Of a stretch of DNA of 64,000 nucleotides, positions 7,108 to 13,122 are shown piece by piece. The stretch comes from Burkholderiaceae bacterium (GTDB lineage Bacteria; Pseudomonadota; Gammaproteobacteria; Burkholderiales; Burkholderiaceae_C), in the NCBI GenBank assembly GCA_024235855.1, contig JACKLN010000002.1, positions 1 to 64,000 on the forward strand, read 5' to 3'. A program made the translations under genes and the position numbers. A model generated the notes under the pieces. The model saw only the letters and a list, made by a program, of their open reading frames with translations, was not told the DNA's origin and searched no databases. The stretch's first letter is position 1. Each line of letters begins with the position of its first letter.

Positions 7108-7881
7108 CTATAGCGTCGAACCGCACCGAGAGTTGTAGCCGTATTCACCACCAAACCCGTCGGCTCCGTAGATCCACTTCAGCGCAAGAAGATCATTTCT
7201 ACCGAATGTCGTTGGGGTGTTGTTGCAGTCAACGTTAGTGCCGCAAACTAACGCGCTCCCCATATTGGAATCTACGGCGTTGGGTAGGGCGGGTGGGTGA
7301 ATCAGGCCAAGTGCGTGCCCAAGCTCATGCAACAATGTCAGGTACCCATAGGTTCCCGGTCGAGGATCACCAAAGTCGAAGAGAACCGATTCAAGTGTCA
7401 TCACAACATATGTTGAAGACTGGTCCCATGTGGTAAAGACAGACCGCGATCTGTCGGGGGAGTTAACCAGTCTAAGGTTCGCTTCTCCACCACTCGTCTC
7501 TGTAAACTCTATCCCAGTGACGGAATGAATGTAAGCGAACATCTCCAGGGCGGCCTGCCGTTGTGAGGCATTGAATGCGATTGCGCCCGGTACGACGGAG
7601 ACCGCGACTCCTGGTTCAAAGGAGTACTTGAACCCTCCCGAGACCGCCCTGAAGTTCCACAGCCAGCTTGAGCTCGGCCCAGAGATCAGCGAGTCGACCA
7701 AAGCGTTGCCGGAGTAATGATCCCGCGATCCCGTACAAGCGCCGGCGCCAGCACCATCTCCAGCGGCGTCACTGCCACCACCGCCACATCCAGACAGTCC
7801 GGCAAGACAGAGTGCAGCTATGCAGCAGAGTCTGCCATTTGTCGCATTGCTTCCAACGCCCACGGAGCCTCCCCACACCAA
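7108..7881 (-). CDS. Secreted lipoprotein zinc metalloprotease (matrixin-like), antisense in its cassette
   Basis: The 257-residue protein has an N-terminal hydrophobic stretch ending in the lipobox LSGC, then a Gly/Ala-rich linker, predicting an anchored lipoprotein. The C-terminal half contains HELGHALGLIHP, the HExxHxxGxxH zinc signature of metzincins, followed by a downstream methionine (NMGSAL) in the expected Met-turn region. It is the only clear gene read against the array direction, so it needs its own promoter and is not expressed from an upstream Pc. The start at 7881 is uncertain because the sequence before the signal peptide is longer than usual. Confidence 0.8.
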   Translation of the reverse strand: MVWGGSVGVGSNATNGRLCCIAALCLAGLSGCGGGGSDAAGDGAGAGACTGSRDHYSGNALVDSLISGPSSSWLWNFRAVSGGFKYSFEPGVAVSVVPGAIAFNASQRQAALEMFAYIHSVTGIEFTETSGGEANLRLVNSPDRSRSVFTTWDQSSTYVVMTLESVLFDFGDPRPGTYGYLTLLHELGHALGLIHPPALPNAVDSNMGSALVCGTNVDCNNTPTTFGRNDLLALKWIYGADGFGGEYGYNSRCGSTL

Positions 7882-7957
7882 AGTGGTGCTTTCATAATGG
7901 CACTGCCAAGCATATCGGCAAGTAAGAAGTATGCATAGGGAGGCATAGTTCGGTGCG

Positions 7958-8088
7958 GCCTAACCCCTCGCTCAAGCGCCGACGCGCTTCGGCAGGTAGC
8001 GTAAGGCTGGTTCGCGGCCTATGGGGCATCATCGCGGACCAGCCTTACGCCGCCTGCCTCCGCGCGCGGCTTAGCTCGAACGTTAGGC
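7958..8088 (+). repeat. attC site 11 (type B)
   Basis: R'' at 7958-7964 and R' at 8082-8088, 131 bp, type B stem. Confidence 0.95.
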
Positions 8089-8102
8089 CGCAGAGAACCC
8101 AC

Positions 8103-8882
8103 ATGGCTGCACCCGAGCCGCCCAAGAATCCGCCCGGCGGTATCCACATTTCCCGTGGAGTGGCGCTGCGCATCCCTGCGGGAGGCCTACAGATCTCGCT
8201 CGATGAGAGCGGCGAGGTCAAAGTTCAGTTCAAGGAGATTCACCTTCGTCTCGACACATCAACGGAGTGGCTTGAAATTGCGATGGAGCGTCTCGCTGAC
8301 TGTGACGCGGCACAAACAGCGCTCTTGGCGGCGTACGCCGCCAATGAGGAGGTTGGGGACCACATTCATCGGGTGCTCAAGGCGTCTATGCAGGCTATCG
8401 TCGCGTCTGCAACGTTCTTTGAAGCGCTGTATGCGGCCGCGCGAGATCATCTCCCGCCCAACCGAGTCGTTCGAACCCCGGACGGGCGGCCGGGGCGCAG
8501 CCGAGAAGCCTACGTCACTGAACAATTGAAGCAGGCGTTTGGCCTCAAGAAGAAGGGTACCACCCAGCTGCGTAGTGTCTTGGGGGAGATCTATCGATTT
8601 CGGGATGAGACCGTTCATCCTCAAGCATCGTTTGGGCCACCCGCTTGGCATCCAGATCTCAGGCTTCTCGTGGAGCGACGGGTGGCTATGTTCAGTTTCT
8701 CGAACACAAAGCTGTTGGTTCGAGCGGCTCTCGCCTACTGCAAGATCCTGCCCGAAGTTGCGAAGAAGCAGGGGCCCAAAGAGATCAAGGCACTCGCAGA
8801 CTATCTGCTCACCAGCGGCGAGCCGTTGTTTCAGCGCTGGGAGGCGAAGTATGGTCCGCTGCTTGATGAAGCTGCGGCCTAA
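8103..8882 (+). CDS. Uncharacterised cassette protein with a HEPN-like RxxxxH motif
   Basis: The 259-residue protein starts at ATG 8103, 14 bases after attC. Residues about 54-120 are helical (QTALLAAYAANEEVG, SMQAIVASATFFEALYAAA). Around residues 160-172, LGEIYRFRDETVHP contains R167-x4-H172, the spacing of the catalytic motif of HEPN ribonucleases. HEPN proteins are frequent in toxin-antitoxin and defence loci; whether this one is a nuclease is inference. The TAA stop is inside attC 12 and the protein ends -DEAAA. No partner gene is present in the cassette. Confidence 0.6.
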   Translation: MAAPEPPKNPPGGIHISRGVALRIPAGGLQISLDESGEVKVQFKEIHLRLDTSTEWLEIAMERLADCDAAQTALLAAYAANEEVGDHIHRVLKASMQAIVASATFFEALYAAARDHLPPNRVVRTPDGRPGRSREAYVTEQLKQAFGLKKKGTTQLRSVLGEIYRFRDETVHPQASFGPPAWHPDLRLLVERRVAMFSFSNTKLLVRAALAYCKILPEVAKKQGPKEIKALADYLLTSGEPLFQRWEAKYGPLLDEAAA

Positions 8883-9005
8883 CCCCTCGCTCAAGCGCGG
8901 ACCCGCGCCGGCCAGGCGCCGCGCCCGCGAGGCGCCGCTGGCAATCTTGCGCCTCGCGGGCGCGGCGCCTGTCCGCCGCGGATCCGCTTAGCTCGAACGT
9001 TAGGC
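8877..9005 (+). repeat. attC site 12 (type C)
   Basis: R'' at 8877-8883 and R' at 8999-9005, 129 bp, type C stem. It supplies the stop codon of the upstream gene. Confidence 0.95.
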
Positions 9006-9046
9006 GTCACGTTGCCCGCACTTGGCGCGTCCATTCAGGAGGAAAC

Positions 9047-9385
9047 ATGAAGCTCGGAATTCGTCTGCTTGTTGGTATGTCCTGCGCTCTGCTTGCCACT
9101 ATTGCAAGTGCTCAGCAAGGTCCGCAGAAGCCGCCGACGCCAGAGCAAATGAGAGAAATCATGCAGGCCACCATGGGTGCCATGGTTTCCGTCATGGGTC
9201 CAATGACTGAGGCAGTTCTTGAGGCCCAGATGGCTCACGCAGCCAAACCAGAGACCGCCGAAAGACTGGCAGCGTTCAAGAAGAATCTGTATGACGCACT
9301 ATTGAAGAGTGGATTCAACGGTCAGGACGCAATGCAGATTGTCATCGCTACGCAACCGCCGAGTGCAACGCCTGCCGCGAAGTGA
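9047..9385 (+). CDS. Small secreted protein, 112 aa
   Basis: A clear signal peptide (KLGIRLLVGMSCALLATIASA, cleavage likely after ASA-QQ) precedes a mature part of about 90 residues. This part has a Met-rich helical segment (MREIMQATMGAMVSVMGPM) and a C-terminal helix. AGGAGG at 9037-9042 gives a strong ribosome-binding site five bases before the ATG, unlike most cassettes here. A periplasmic location is expected; I recognise no family. The TGA stop lies one base before attC. Confidence 0.7.
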   Translation: MKLGIRLLVGMSCALLATIASAQQGPQKPPTPEQMREIMQATMGAMVSVMGPMTEAVLEAQMAHAAKPETAERLAAFKKNLYDALLKSGFNGQDAMQIVIATQPPSATPAAK

Positions 9386-9386
9386 C

Positions 9387-9515
9387 GCCTAACCCCTCGC
9401 TCAAGCGCCGACGCGCAACGGCACGGCATCTGGCCCGCGAGGCGCCTGCTGTGTATCCTGCGCCTCGCGGGCCAGGCGCCGCGCCGTCGCGCGCGGCTTA
9501 GCTCGAACGTTAGGC
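9387..9515 (+). repeat. attC site 13 (type A)
   Basis: R'' at 9387-9393 and R' at 9509-9515, 129 bp, type A stem ending in the GTCGCGCGCGG variant also seen in attC 16 and in the half site at the left edge. Confidence 0.95.
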
Positions 9516-9553
9516 GTCGCAGTTGGCCCCGCCCGGAGGGCTTGCAGCATGTG

Positions 9554-9573
9554 GTTAGTGTATATACACTAAC
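9554..9573 (+). promoter_or_regulatory. Perfect 20-bp palindrome in the brnTA promoter
   Basis: GTTAGTGTATATACACTAAC reads the same on both strands and ends three bases before the brnT GTG. A TTGCAG (9542-9547) and a TATACA-like -10 overlap it. BrnA-type antitoxins are known to repress their own operon, so this is the likely operator. The short distance to the start suggests a leaderless transcript. Confidence 0.7.
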
Positions 9574-9576
9574 GAA

Positions 9577-9852
9577 GTGCGAGTCACCTTCGATCCAGCC
9601 AAACGCCAGAAGACACTTGTTGAGCGTGGCTTGGACTTCAAGGACGCGGCCCTTGTCTTCAAGGGCGTGACTGTCGAGGTCGAGGATGTTCGCAAGGAGT
9701 ACGGTGAACGCCGCATCATCTGCTTCGGCAAGCTGAAAGGCCGAATGGTGGTTGTGGGGTACTCCCCGCGTGGCGCCGAGCGCCATGTCTTCAGCATGCG
9801 AAAGGCCAACGATCGTGAGCAAGCCCGCCTCGCGCCGTACTTCGGGGTCTGA
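9577..9852 (+). CDS. brnT: BrnT family type II toxin
   Basis: The 91-residue protein matches BrnT: RVTFDPAKRQKTLVERGLDF, AALVFKG, RRIICFGKLKGRMVVVGYSPRG and RVFSMRKA-like VFSMRKANDRE. BrnT toxins have a RelE-like fold and inhibit translation. The start is GTG at 9577, directly after a perfect palindrome. The 3' end overlaps brnA by 38 bases in another frame, which couples their expression. Confidence 0.9.
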   Translation: MRVTFDPAKRQKTLVERGLDFKDAALVFKGVTVEVEDVRKEYGERRIICFGKLKGRMVVVGYSPRGAERHVFSMRKANDREQARLAPYFGV

Positions 9853-10108
9853 CCTGCAGCGCGTTGATGCGCACAAGATCAAACCACACGAGTACAAGGA
9901 ACTGCCTGAGCTCACAGATGCCATGCTTGTGCGTGCCGTCGTGAACAAGGGCGGTCGCCCCAAGTCGGAGAATCCTCGGCAACTCATCAGCTTGCGGCTG
10001 CCGCCCGAGGTTGTCGCGCGCTGGCGTGCCACGGGTCCAGGCTGGCAAACACGCATGGCGGAGCGGCTGGCAAAGTCGCCTCTGCCTAGGCCGAAGAGCG
10101 ACGCCTAA
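9815..10108 (+). CDS. brnA: BrnA family antitoxin
   Basis: The 97-residue protein begins at GTG 9815 with MSKPASRRTSGSDLQRVDAH, the usual BrnA opening, and ends with a ribbon-helix-helix type segment (GGRPKSENPRQLISLRLPPE, VVARWRATGPGWQTRMAERL). It should neutralise BrnT and bind the palindrome upstream. Longer in-frame starts exist but would extend it beyond family length. The TAA stop belongs to attC 14; the C-terminus is -KSDA. Confidence 0.9.
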   Translation: MSKPASRRTSGSDLQRVDAHKIKPHEYKELPELTDAMLVRAVVNKGGRPKSENPRQLISLRLPPEVVARWRATGPGWQTRMAERLAKSPLPRPKSDA

Positions 10109-10231
10109 CCCCTCGCTCAAGCGCCGACGCGCAACGGCACGGCACCTGGCCCGCGAGGCGCTCACTGTGTATCCTGCACCTCGCGGGCCAGGCGCCGCGC
10201 CGCTGCGCGCGGCTTAGCTCGAACGTTAGGC
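10103..10231 (+). repeat. attC site 14 (type A)
   Basis: R'' at 10103-10109 and R' at 10225-10231, 129 bp, type A stem. It supplies the brnA stop codon. Confidence 0.95.
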
Positions 10232-10234
10232 CTC

Positions 10235-10726
10235 ATGATCCCCACCGAGTCGGACCTCCTGCCACTACCCGCTGAGTTGCGTGGCTGCCGCGACGAACTC
10301 CGCGTCGTTGGGTACGAGCTTGTTCGCTACACACCGGAGTTCTCCCGGTCACGAGCCGTCCGAGTAAGGCATCCAACGTCCGAGTACGAGTACGGAATCC
10401 ACGGAATCGAAGCCATTGACGAGCAAGGTCTGCTGCACGTGAATCCGAATCCGTTCTTCACGTCTGCCAGTTGGATCCCGAATTGGGTCAAGCACTATCA
10501 GGAAAAGGAGAGACCGGCTGGCTTGGGCATCTTCAAGCGCTTCTTCAAGGAGCCGGCTCGCGCGATCGTGACTCTGGTCGCTCCCCCGTATGGCCTTACC
10601 CTCCTGGGATTGGCTGCCATCGGTGACCGCGCAGACGCAAAGTGTCAAGGCGAGAGGCGTGCGTCACTGGCGAACTACGCTGAGTTGCCAGTCTTCATTC
10701 GGCCGTACGTGCGCCATGAGGCCTAA
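10235..10726 (+). CDS. Uncharacterised cassette protein, 163 aa
   Basis: The ATG lies three bases after the attC R' box. The N-terminal 60 residues look alpha/beta (CRDELRVVGYELVRYTPEFS). The middle is aromatic and charged (WIPNWVKHYQEKERP), and residues about 110-128 (AIVTLVAPPYGLTLLGLAAI) form the only hydrophobic stretch, possibly a membrane-associated helix. I recognise no family. The TAA is supplied by attC 15 and the C-terminus is -RHEA. Confidence 0.6.
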   Translation: MIPTESDLLPLPAELRGCRDELRVVGYELVRYTPEFSRSRAVRVRHPTSEYEYGIHGIEAIDEQGLLHVNPNPFFTSASWIPNWVKHYQEKERPAGLGIFKRFFKEPARAIVTLVAPPYGLTLLGLAAIGDRADAKCQGERRASLANYAELPVFIRPYVRHEA

Positions 10727-10852
10727 CCCCTCGTTCAACCCCCGACCCGCTACGGCAGGCGTCGTAAGCCGGGCCTGCGCCAGTCGTACTATCGTCGCAG
10801 TCCCGGCTTACGCCACCTGCCTCCGCGGTCGGGGTTAACTCGAACGTTAGGC
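10721..10852 (+). repeat. attC site 15 (type E, divergent)
   Basis: R'' at 10721-10727 and R' at 10846-10852, 132 bp. Both inner arms differ from the other sites: TCGTTCAACCCC pairs with GGGGTTAACTCGA, a compensatory change that keeps the hairpin. The middle resembles type B. Confidence 0.95.
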
Positions 10853-10884
10853 CGCACAGGGACCCCGCGTCGCACGCTCGCACC

Positions 10885-11412
10885 ATGGCTGAGCAGCCAA
10901 TCCAAATCGCCGAGTACGACTTGGCTTGGCCATCGCGGTTTCAGGACGAGTCGGCCGTTCTGGCAAAACACCTTCGCGGCGTACTGGTTGGAAGGCCCGA
11001 GCACATCGGCAGCACTGCAGTGCCTGGGTTGGCCGCAAAGCCGATCATCGACATCATGGCCCCAGTGCGGTCGCTAGAACAGTCTCGCGCAGCCATCGCC
11101 ATGGCTGGCGAGTTGGGCTACATGTACTACCCGTACAAGGCGGAGGTAATGCACTGGTTCTGCAAGCCTTCGCCTGAACGCCGCACGCACCACTTGCACC
11201 TCGTGCCGCAAGGCAGCCGCTTGTGGCAGGAGCGCATCGCCTTCAGAAACGCGCTCCGCGGAAGTTCGGAGCTGCGGAAAAGCTACCAAGAGCTGAAACA
11301 AGACCTCGCACGTCAGCACGGCGCCGATCGAGATGGGTACACCGAGGCCAAAGGTGAGTTCATTCGCACTGTCTTGCGCCAAGTCTTGGGGCCGGAGAGC
11401 AGTGCGGCCTAA
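10885..11412 (+). CDS. GrpB/UPF0157 family protein
   Basis: The 175-residue protein carries the family blocks IAEYDLAWPSRFQDE, EHIGSTAVPGLAAKPIIDIM (a nucleotidyltransferase-like GS-x-D pattern) and RTHHLHLVPQGSRLWQERIAFRN. GrpB proteins have the nucleotidyltransferase fold and are often cassette- or plasmid-borne; the substrate is not established for most. ATG is at 10885. The TAA stop lies in attC 16 and the protein ends -ESSAA. Length and motifs look complete. Confidence 0.9.
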   Translation: MAEQPIQIAEYDLAWPSRFQDESAVLAKHLRGVLVGRPEHIGSTAVPGLAAKPIIDIMAPVRSLEQSRAAIAMAGELGYMYYPYKAEVMHWFCKPSPERRTHHLHLVPQGSRLWQERIAFRNALRGSSELRKSYQELKQDLARQHGADRDGYTEAKGEFIRTVLRQVLGPESSAA

Positions 11413-11535
11413 CACCTCGCTCAAGCGCCGACGCGCGACGGCACGGCACCTGGCCCGCGAGGCGCCTGCTGTGTATGCTGCACCTCGCGGGCCAGGCGCC
11501 GCGCCGTCGCGCGCGGCTTAGCTCGAACGTTAGGC
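11407..11535 (+). repeat. attC site 16 (type A)
   Basis: R'' at 11407-11413 and R' at 11529-11535, 129 bp, type A stem with the GTCGCGCGCGG ending. Confidence 0.95.
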
Positions 11536-11540
11536 CTCAC

Positions 11541-12107
11541 ATGAACGACCTTCTGGCGCTTGCTGCCGCAGTTAGAGAACGCTACGTGGAGGCCATGCTT
11601 GAGTCGATTTCTGCGTTCATGGATGAGTTTCAGCCGTCGGCCCCTGAGGTCCTTTTCGAGATACAACGAGACGAAGCTCTGCCGTTCCGTCTATACCGCG
11701 CAGATGTGGCGGCGAATGTAGAAGGCCAACCCAAGCTCCGGGACGTCAATCCATCGACTCATTTGAGCTTTGAGCCGTTCGGCATCGAACTCGATGAAGG
11801 CGTTACGGCCGCCATACATCCCTTCGTCTGGAACGATGTGGGCATTCAGTTCAATACGGCATTGCCTGCTGAGCGGATTGAAGAGTGGGCAATGCGCTGG
11901 CTGGATCCTGAAGATCGCTTCACCCAGGATGAGCATGGTCTGCAGGGCGTGATTCACTCGATCGTCCACGAGAAGGGCGTTGGTGGTGACACGAATCTGA
12001 ACATCGACTTTGGCTCTGCCCCAGTCGAAGCACTGAGCGAACTCATGGAGTTGGCCGTAAATGCTGGCGCTTCGCACATGTCCATTCAGTCTGAGACTCT
12101 GCAGTGA
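11541..12107 (+). CDS. Uncharacterised acidic cassette protein, 188 aa
   Basis: The ATG lies five bases after the attC R' box. The protein is acidic and looks soluble: an N-terminal helix (LLALAAAVRERYVEAMLESIS), a beta-rich middle (HLSFEPFGIELDEGVTAAIHPF, VWNDVGIQFN) and a helical end. Its acidity and single-domain size recall immunity or inhibitor proteins, but I cannot assign a family. The TGA lies one base before attC 17. Confidence 0.6.
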   Translation: MNDLLALAAAVRERYVEAMLESISAFMDEFQPSAPEVLFEIQRDEALPFRLYRADVAANVEGQPKLRDVNPSTHLSFEPFGIELDEGVTAAIHPFVWNDVGIQFNTALPAERIEEWAMRWLDPEDRFTQDEHGLQGVIHSIVHEKGVGGDTNLNIDFGSAPVEALSELMELAVNAGASHMSIQSETLQ

Positions 12108-12108
12108 G

Positions 12109-12237
12109 GCCTAACCCCTCGCTCAAGCGCCGACGCGCAACGGCACGGCGCCTGGCCCGCGAAGCGCTCACTGTGTATCCTGCGCTTCGCGGGCCAGGCG
12201 CCGCGCCTCTGCGCGCGGCTTAGCTCGAACGTTAGGC
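12109..12237 (+). repeat. attC site 17 (type A)
   Basis: R'' at 12109-12115 and R' at 12231-12237, 129 bp, type A stem. Confidence 0.95.
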
Positions 12238-12251
12238 CGCACATATCCACC

Positions 12252-12830
12252 GTGTCGCACCTCCTCGATTTCATCGGTTTCGAAGAAGGGCTCGTCGTAC
12301 TAGAGCACTTTGCCCATGGAAGTAGAAGGTACTGCGCGAACAGGCGTGTCGGCGGCAAGCTCGACCAAGGCGAGGATCAACTGGACAAGTACTGGTCGTG
12401 GCTAAAGGGTACGGTGGGAGCGAAAGTACTCGAGTGCGCGATCAAGTTCCGTGTGCTTTGCGACACTGCCGGATCAGGCGAAGGCAAGAGCAAGGTCAGG
12501 GCCCTAGACGCAGCAGCTTGTGCAGAAAGGACGCTCTGCACAATTTCAGAAGGAAACTTCGAAGTCTCACTGCGGGAGCTAAGCAACAAAATCATTCACG
12601 CCACTCACGTTGTCCCGGTGTGGGGAAGATCCCGGCAAGGAGGCGCGACTTTCAAGTACTGGAGCGGCCAGCTTGAGCTCAGTGGAACGCATCAGCGTAA
12701 GGCCTGGAAGCTGTCGCTCAACGTGTCAGAGTGGGCCGCTGCCATGCAACATTTCCTCCACGAGGCCGAAGCCAACGAGCTCACTACTTACATCGGCCAA
12801 GACTGGTATCCGAAGCAAAGTGCGGCCTAA
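12252..12830 (+). CDS. Uncharacterised cassette protein, 192 aa
   Basis: The start is GTG at 12252, 14 bases after attC. Residues about 95-125 contain LRELSNKIIHATHVVPVW, a helical, histidine-containing segment reminiscent of all-alpha nuclease-like families, though the exact HEPN spacing is absent. The middle (EGKSKVRALDAAACAERTL) is helical and cysteine-containing. The C-terminal part is beta followed by helix (WKLSLNVSEWAAAMQHFLHEAE). I cannot assign a function. The TAA stop is supplied by attC 18 and the C-terminus is -KQSAA, identical to that of the zinc-ribbon cassette. Confidence 0.6.
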   Translation: MSHLLDFIGFEEGLVVLEHFAHGSRRYCANRRVGGKLDQGEDQLDKYWSWLKGTVGAKVLECAIKFRVLCDTAGSGEGKSKVRALDAAACAERTLCTISEGNFEVSLRELSNKIIHATHVVPVWGRSRQGGATFKYWSGQLELSGTHQRKAWKLSLNVSEWAAAMQHFLHEAEANELTTYIGQDWYPKQSAA

Positions 12831-12953
12831 CCCCTCGCTCAAGCGCCGACGCGCAACGGCACGGCACCTGGCCCGCGAAGCGCTCGTTGTCTATCATGCC
12901 CTTCGCGGGCCAGGCGCCGTGCCGCTGCGCGCGGCTTAGCTCGAACGTTAGGC
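12825..12953 (+). repeat. attC site 18 (type A), last complete site of the array
   Basis: R'' at 12825-12831 and R' at 12947-12953, 129 bp. No further complete attC is found to the right. Confidence 0.95.
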
Positions 12954-13106
12954 GGCGCGAGCGGCGGCCGTGTCGCGCCTTGTCCAGCACTTGACACATT
13001 CGCGGTCTCAGGCGAGAGGCAGTAAACTCGAATCGGGACATCCAGGCTGGACCAATCAGGTGCGCGAACATCTGAAGTCTTCCCTCGGAAGCGTCTCCGA
13101 CGTGGA
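12954..13106. other. Truncated nineteenth cassette
   Basis: About 150 bases between the last attC and the IS3-family element. There is no convincing gene. The segment has no attC of its own, so it is best explained as a cassette beginning whose remainder was lost when the IS elements arrived. Confidence 0.55.
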
Positions 13107-13122
13107 GGCGTAAGCTTCCCCG

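Larger units (their letters stand above)
1..12953 (+). mobile_element. Sedentary chromosomal integron cassette array (distal part)
   Basis: Eighteen complete attC sites and one half site at the left edge alternate with short single-gene or two-gene cassettes. Each attC starts with GCCTAAC and ends with GTTAGGC (once GTTAGAC), and is 129-132 bp long. Such uniform attC sites are typical of chromosomal integrons. All but one recognised gene read left to right, toward their own attC, so attI and intI should lie to the left of base 1. No integrase gene is in the window. The array ends at an IS scar. Cassette genes look visibly less GC-rich than the chromosome right of 15 kb. Confidence 0.95.

Noticed and set aside
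710..12953. Regularly recurring repeats resembling a CRISPR array
   Set aside because: The repeats are 129-132 bp attC hairpins separated by 0.4-0.9 kb of coding DNA, not short repeats with equal spacers.
2082..12994. Open frames running through attC sites, giving peptides such as NPSLKRRRATARRLARE and their reverse-strand counterparts
   Set aside because: They are translations of the attC hairpin in several frames and recur identically at every site; none has an independent start.
12985..13035. TTGACA-based promoter in the truncated last cassette
   Set aside because: TTGACA is present but no -10 at 16-18 bases follows; the nearest A/T-rich hexamer is too far.
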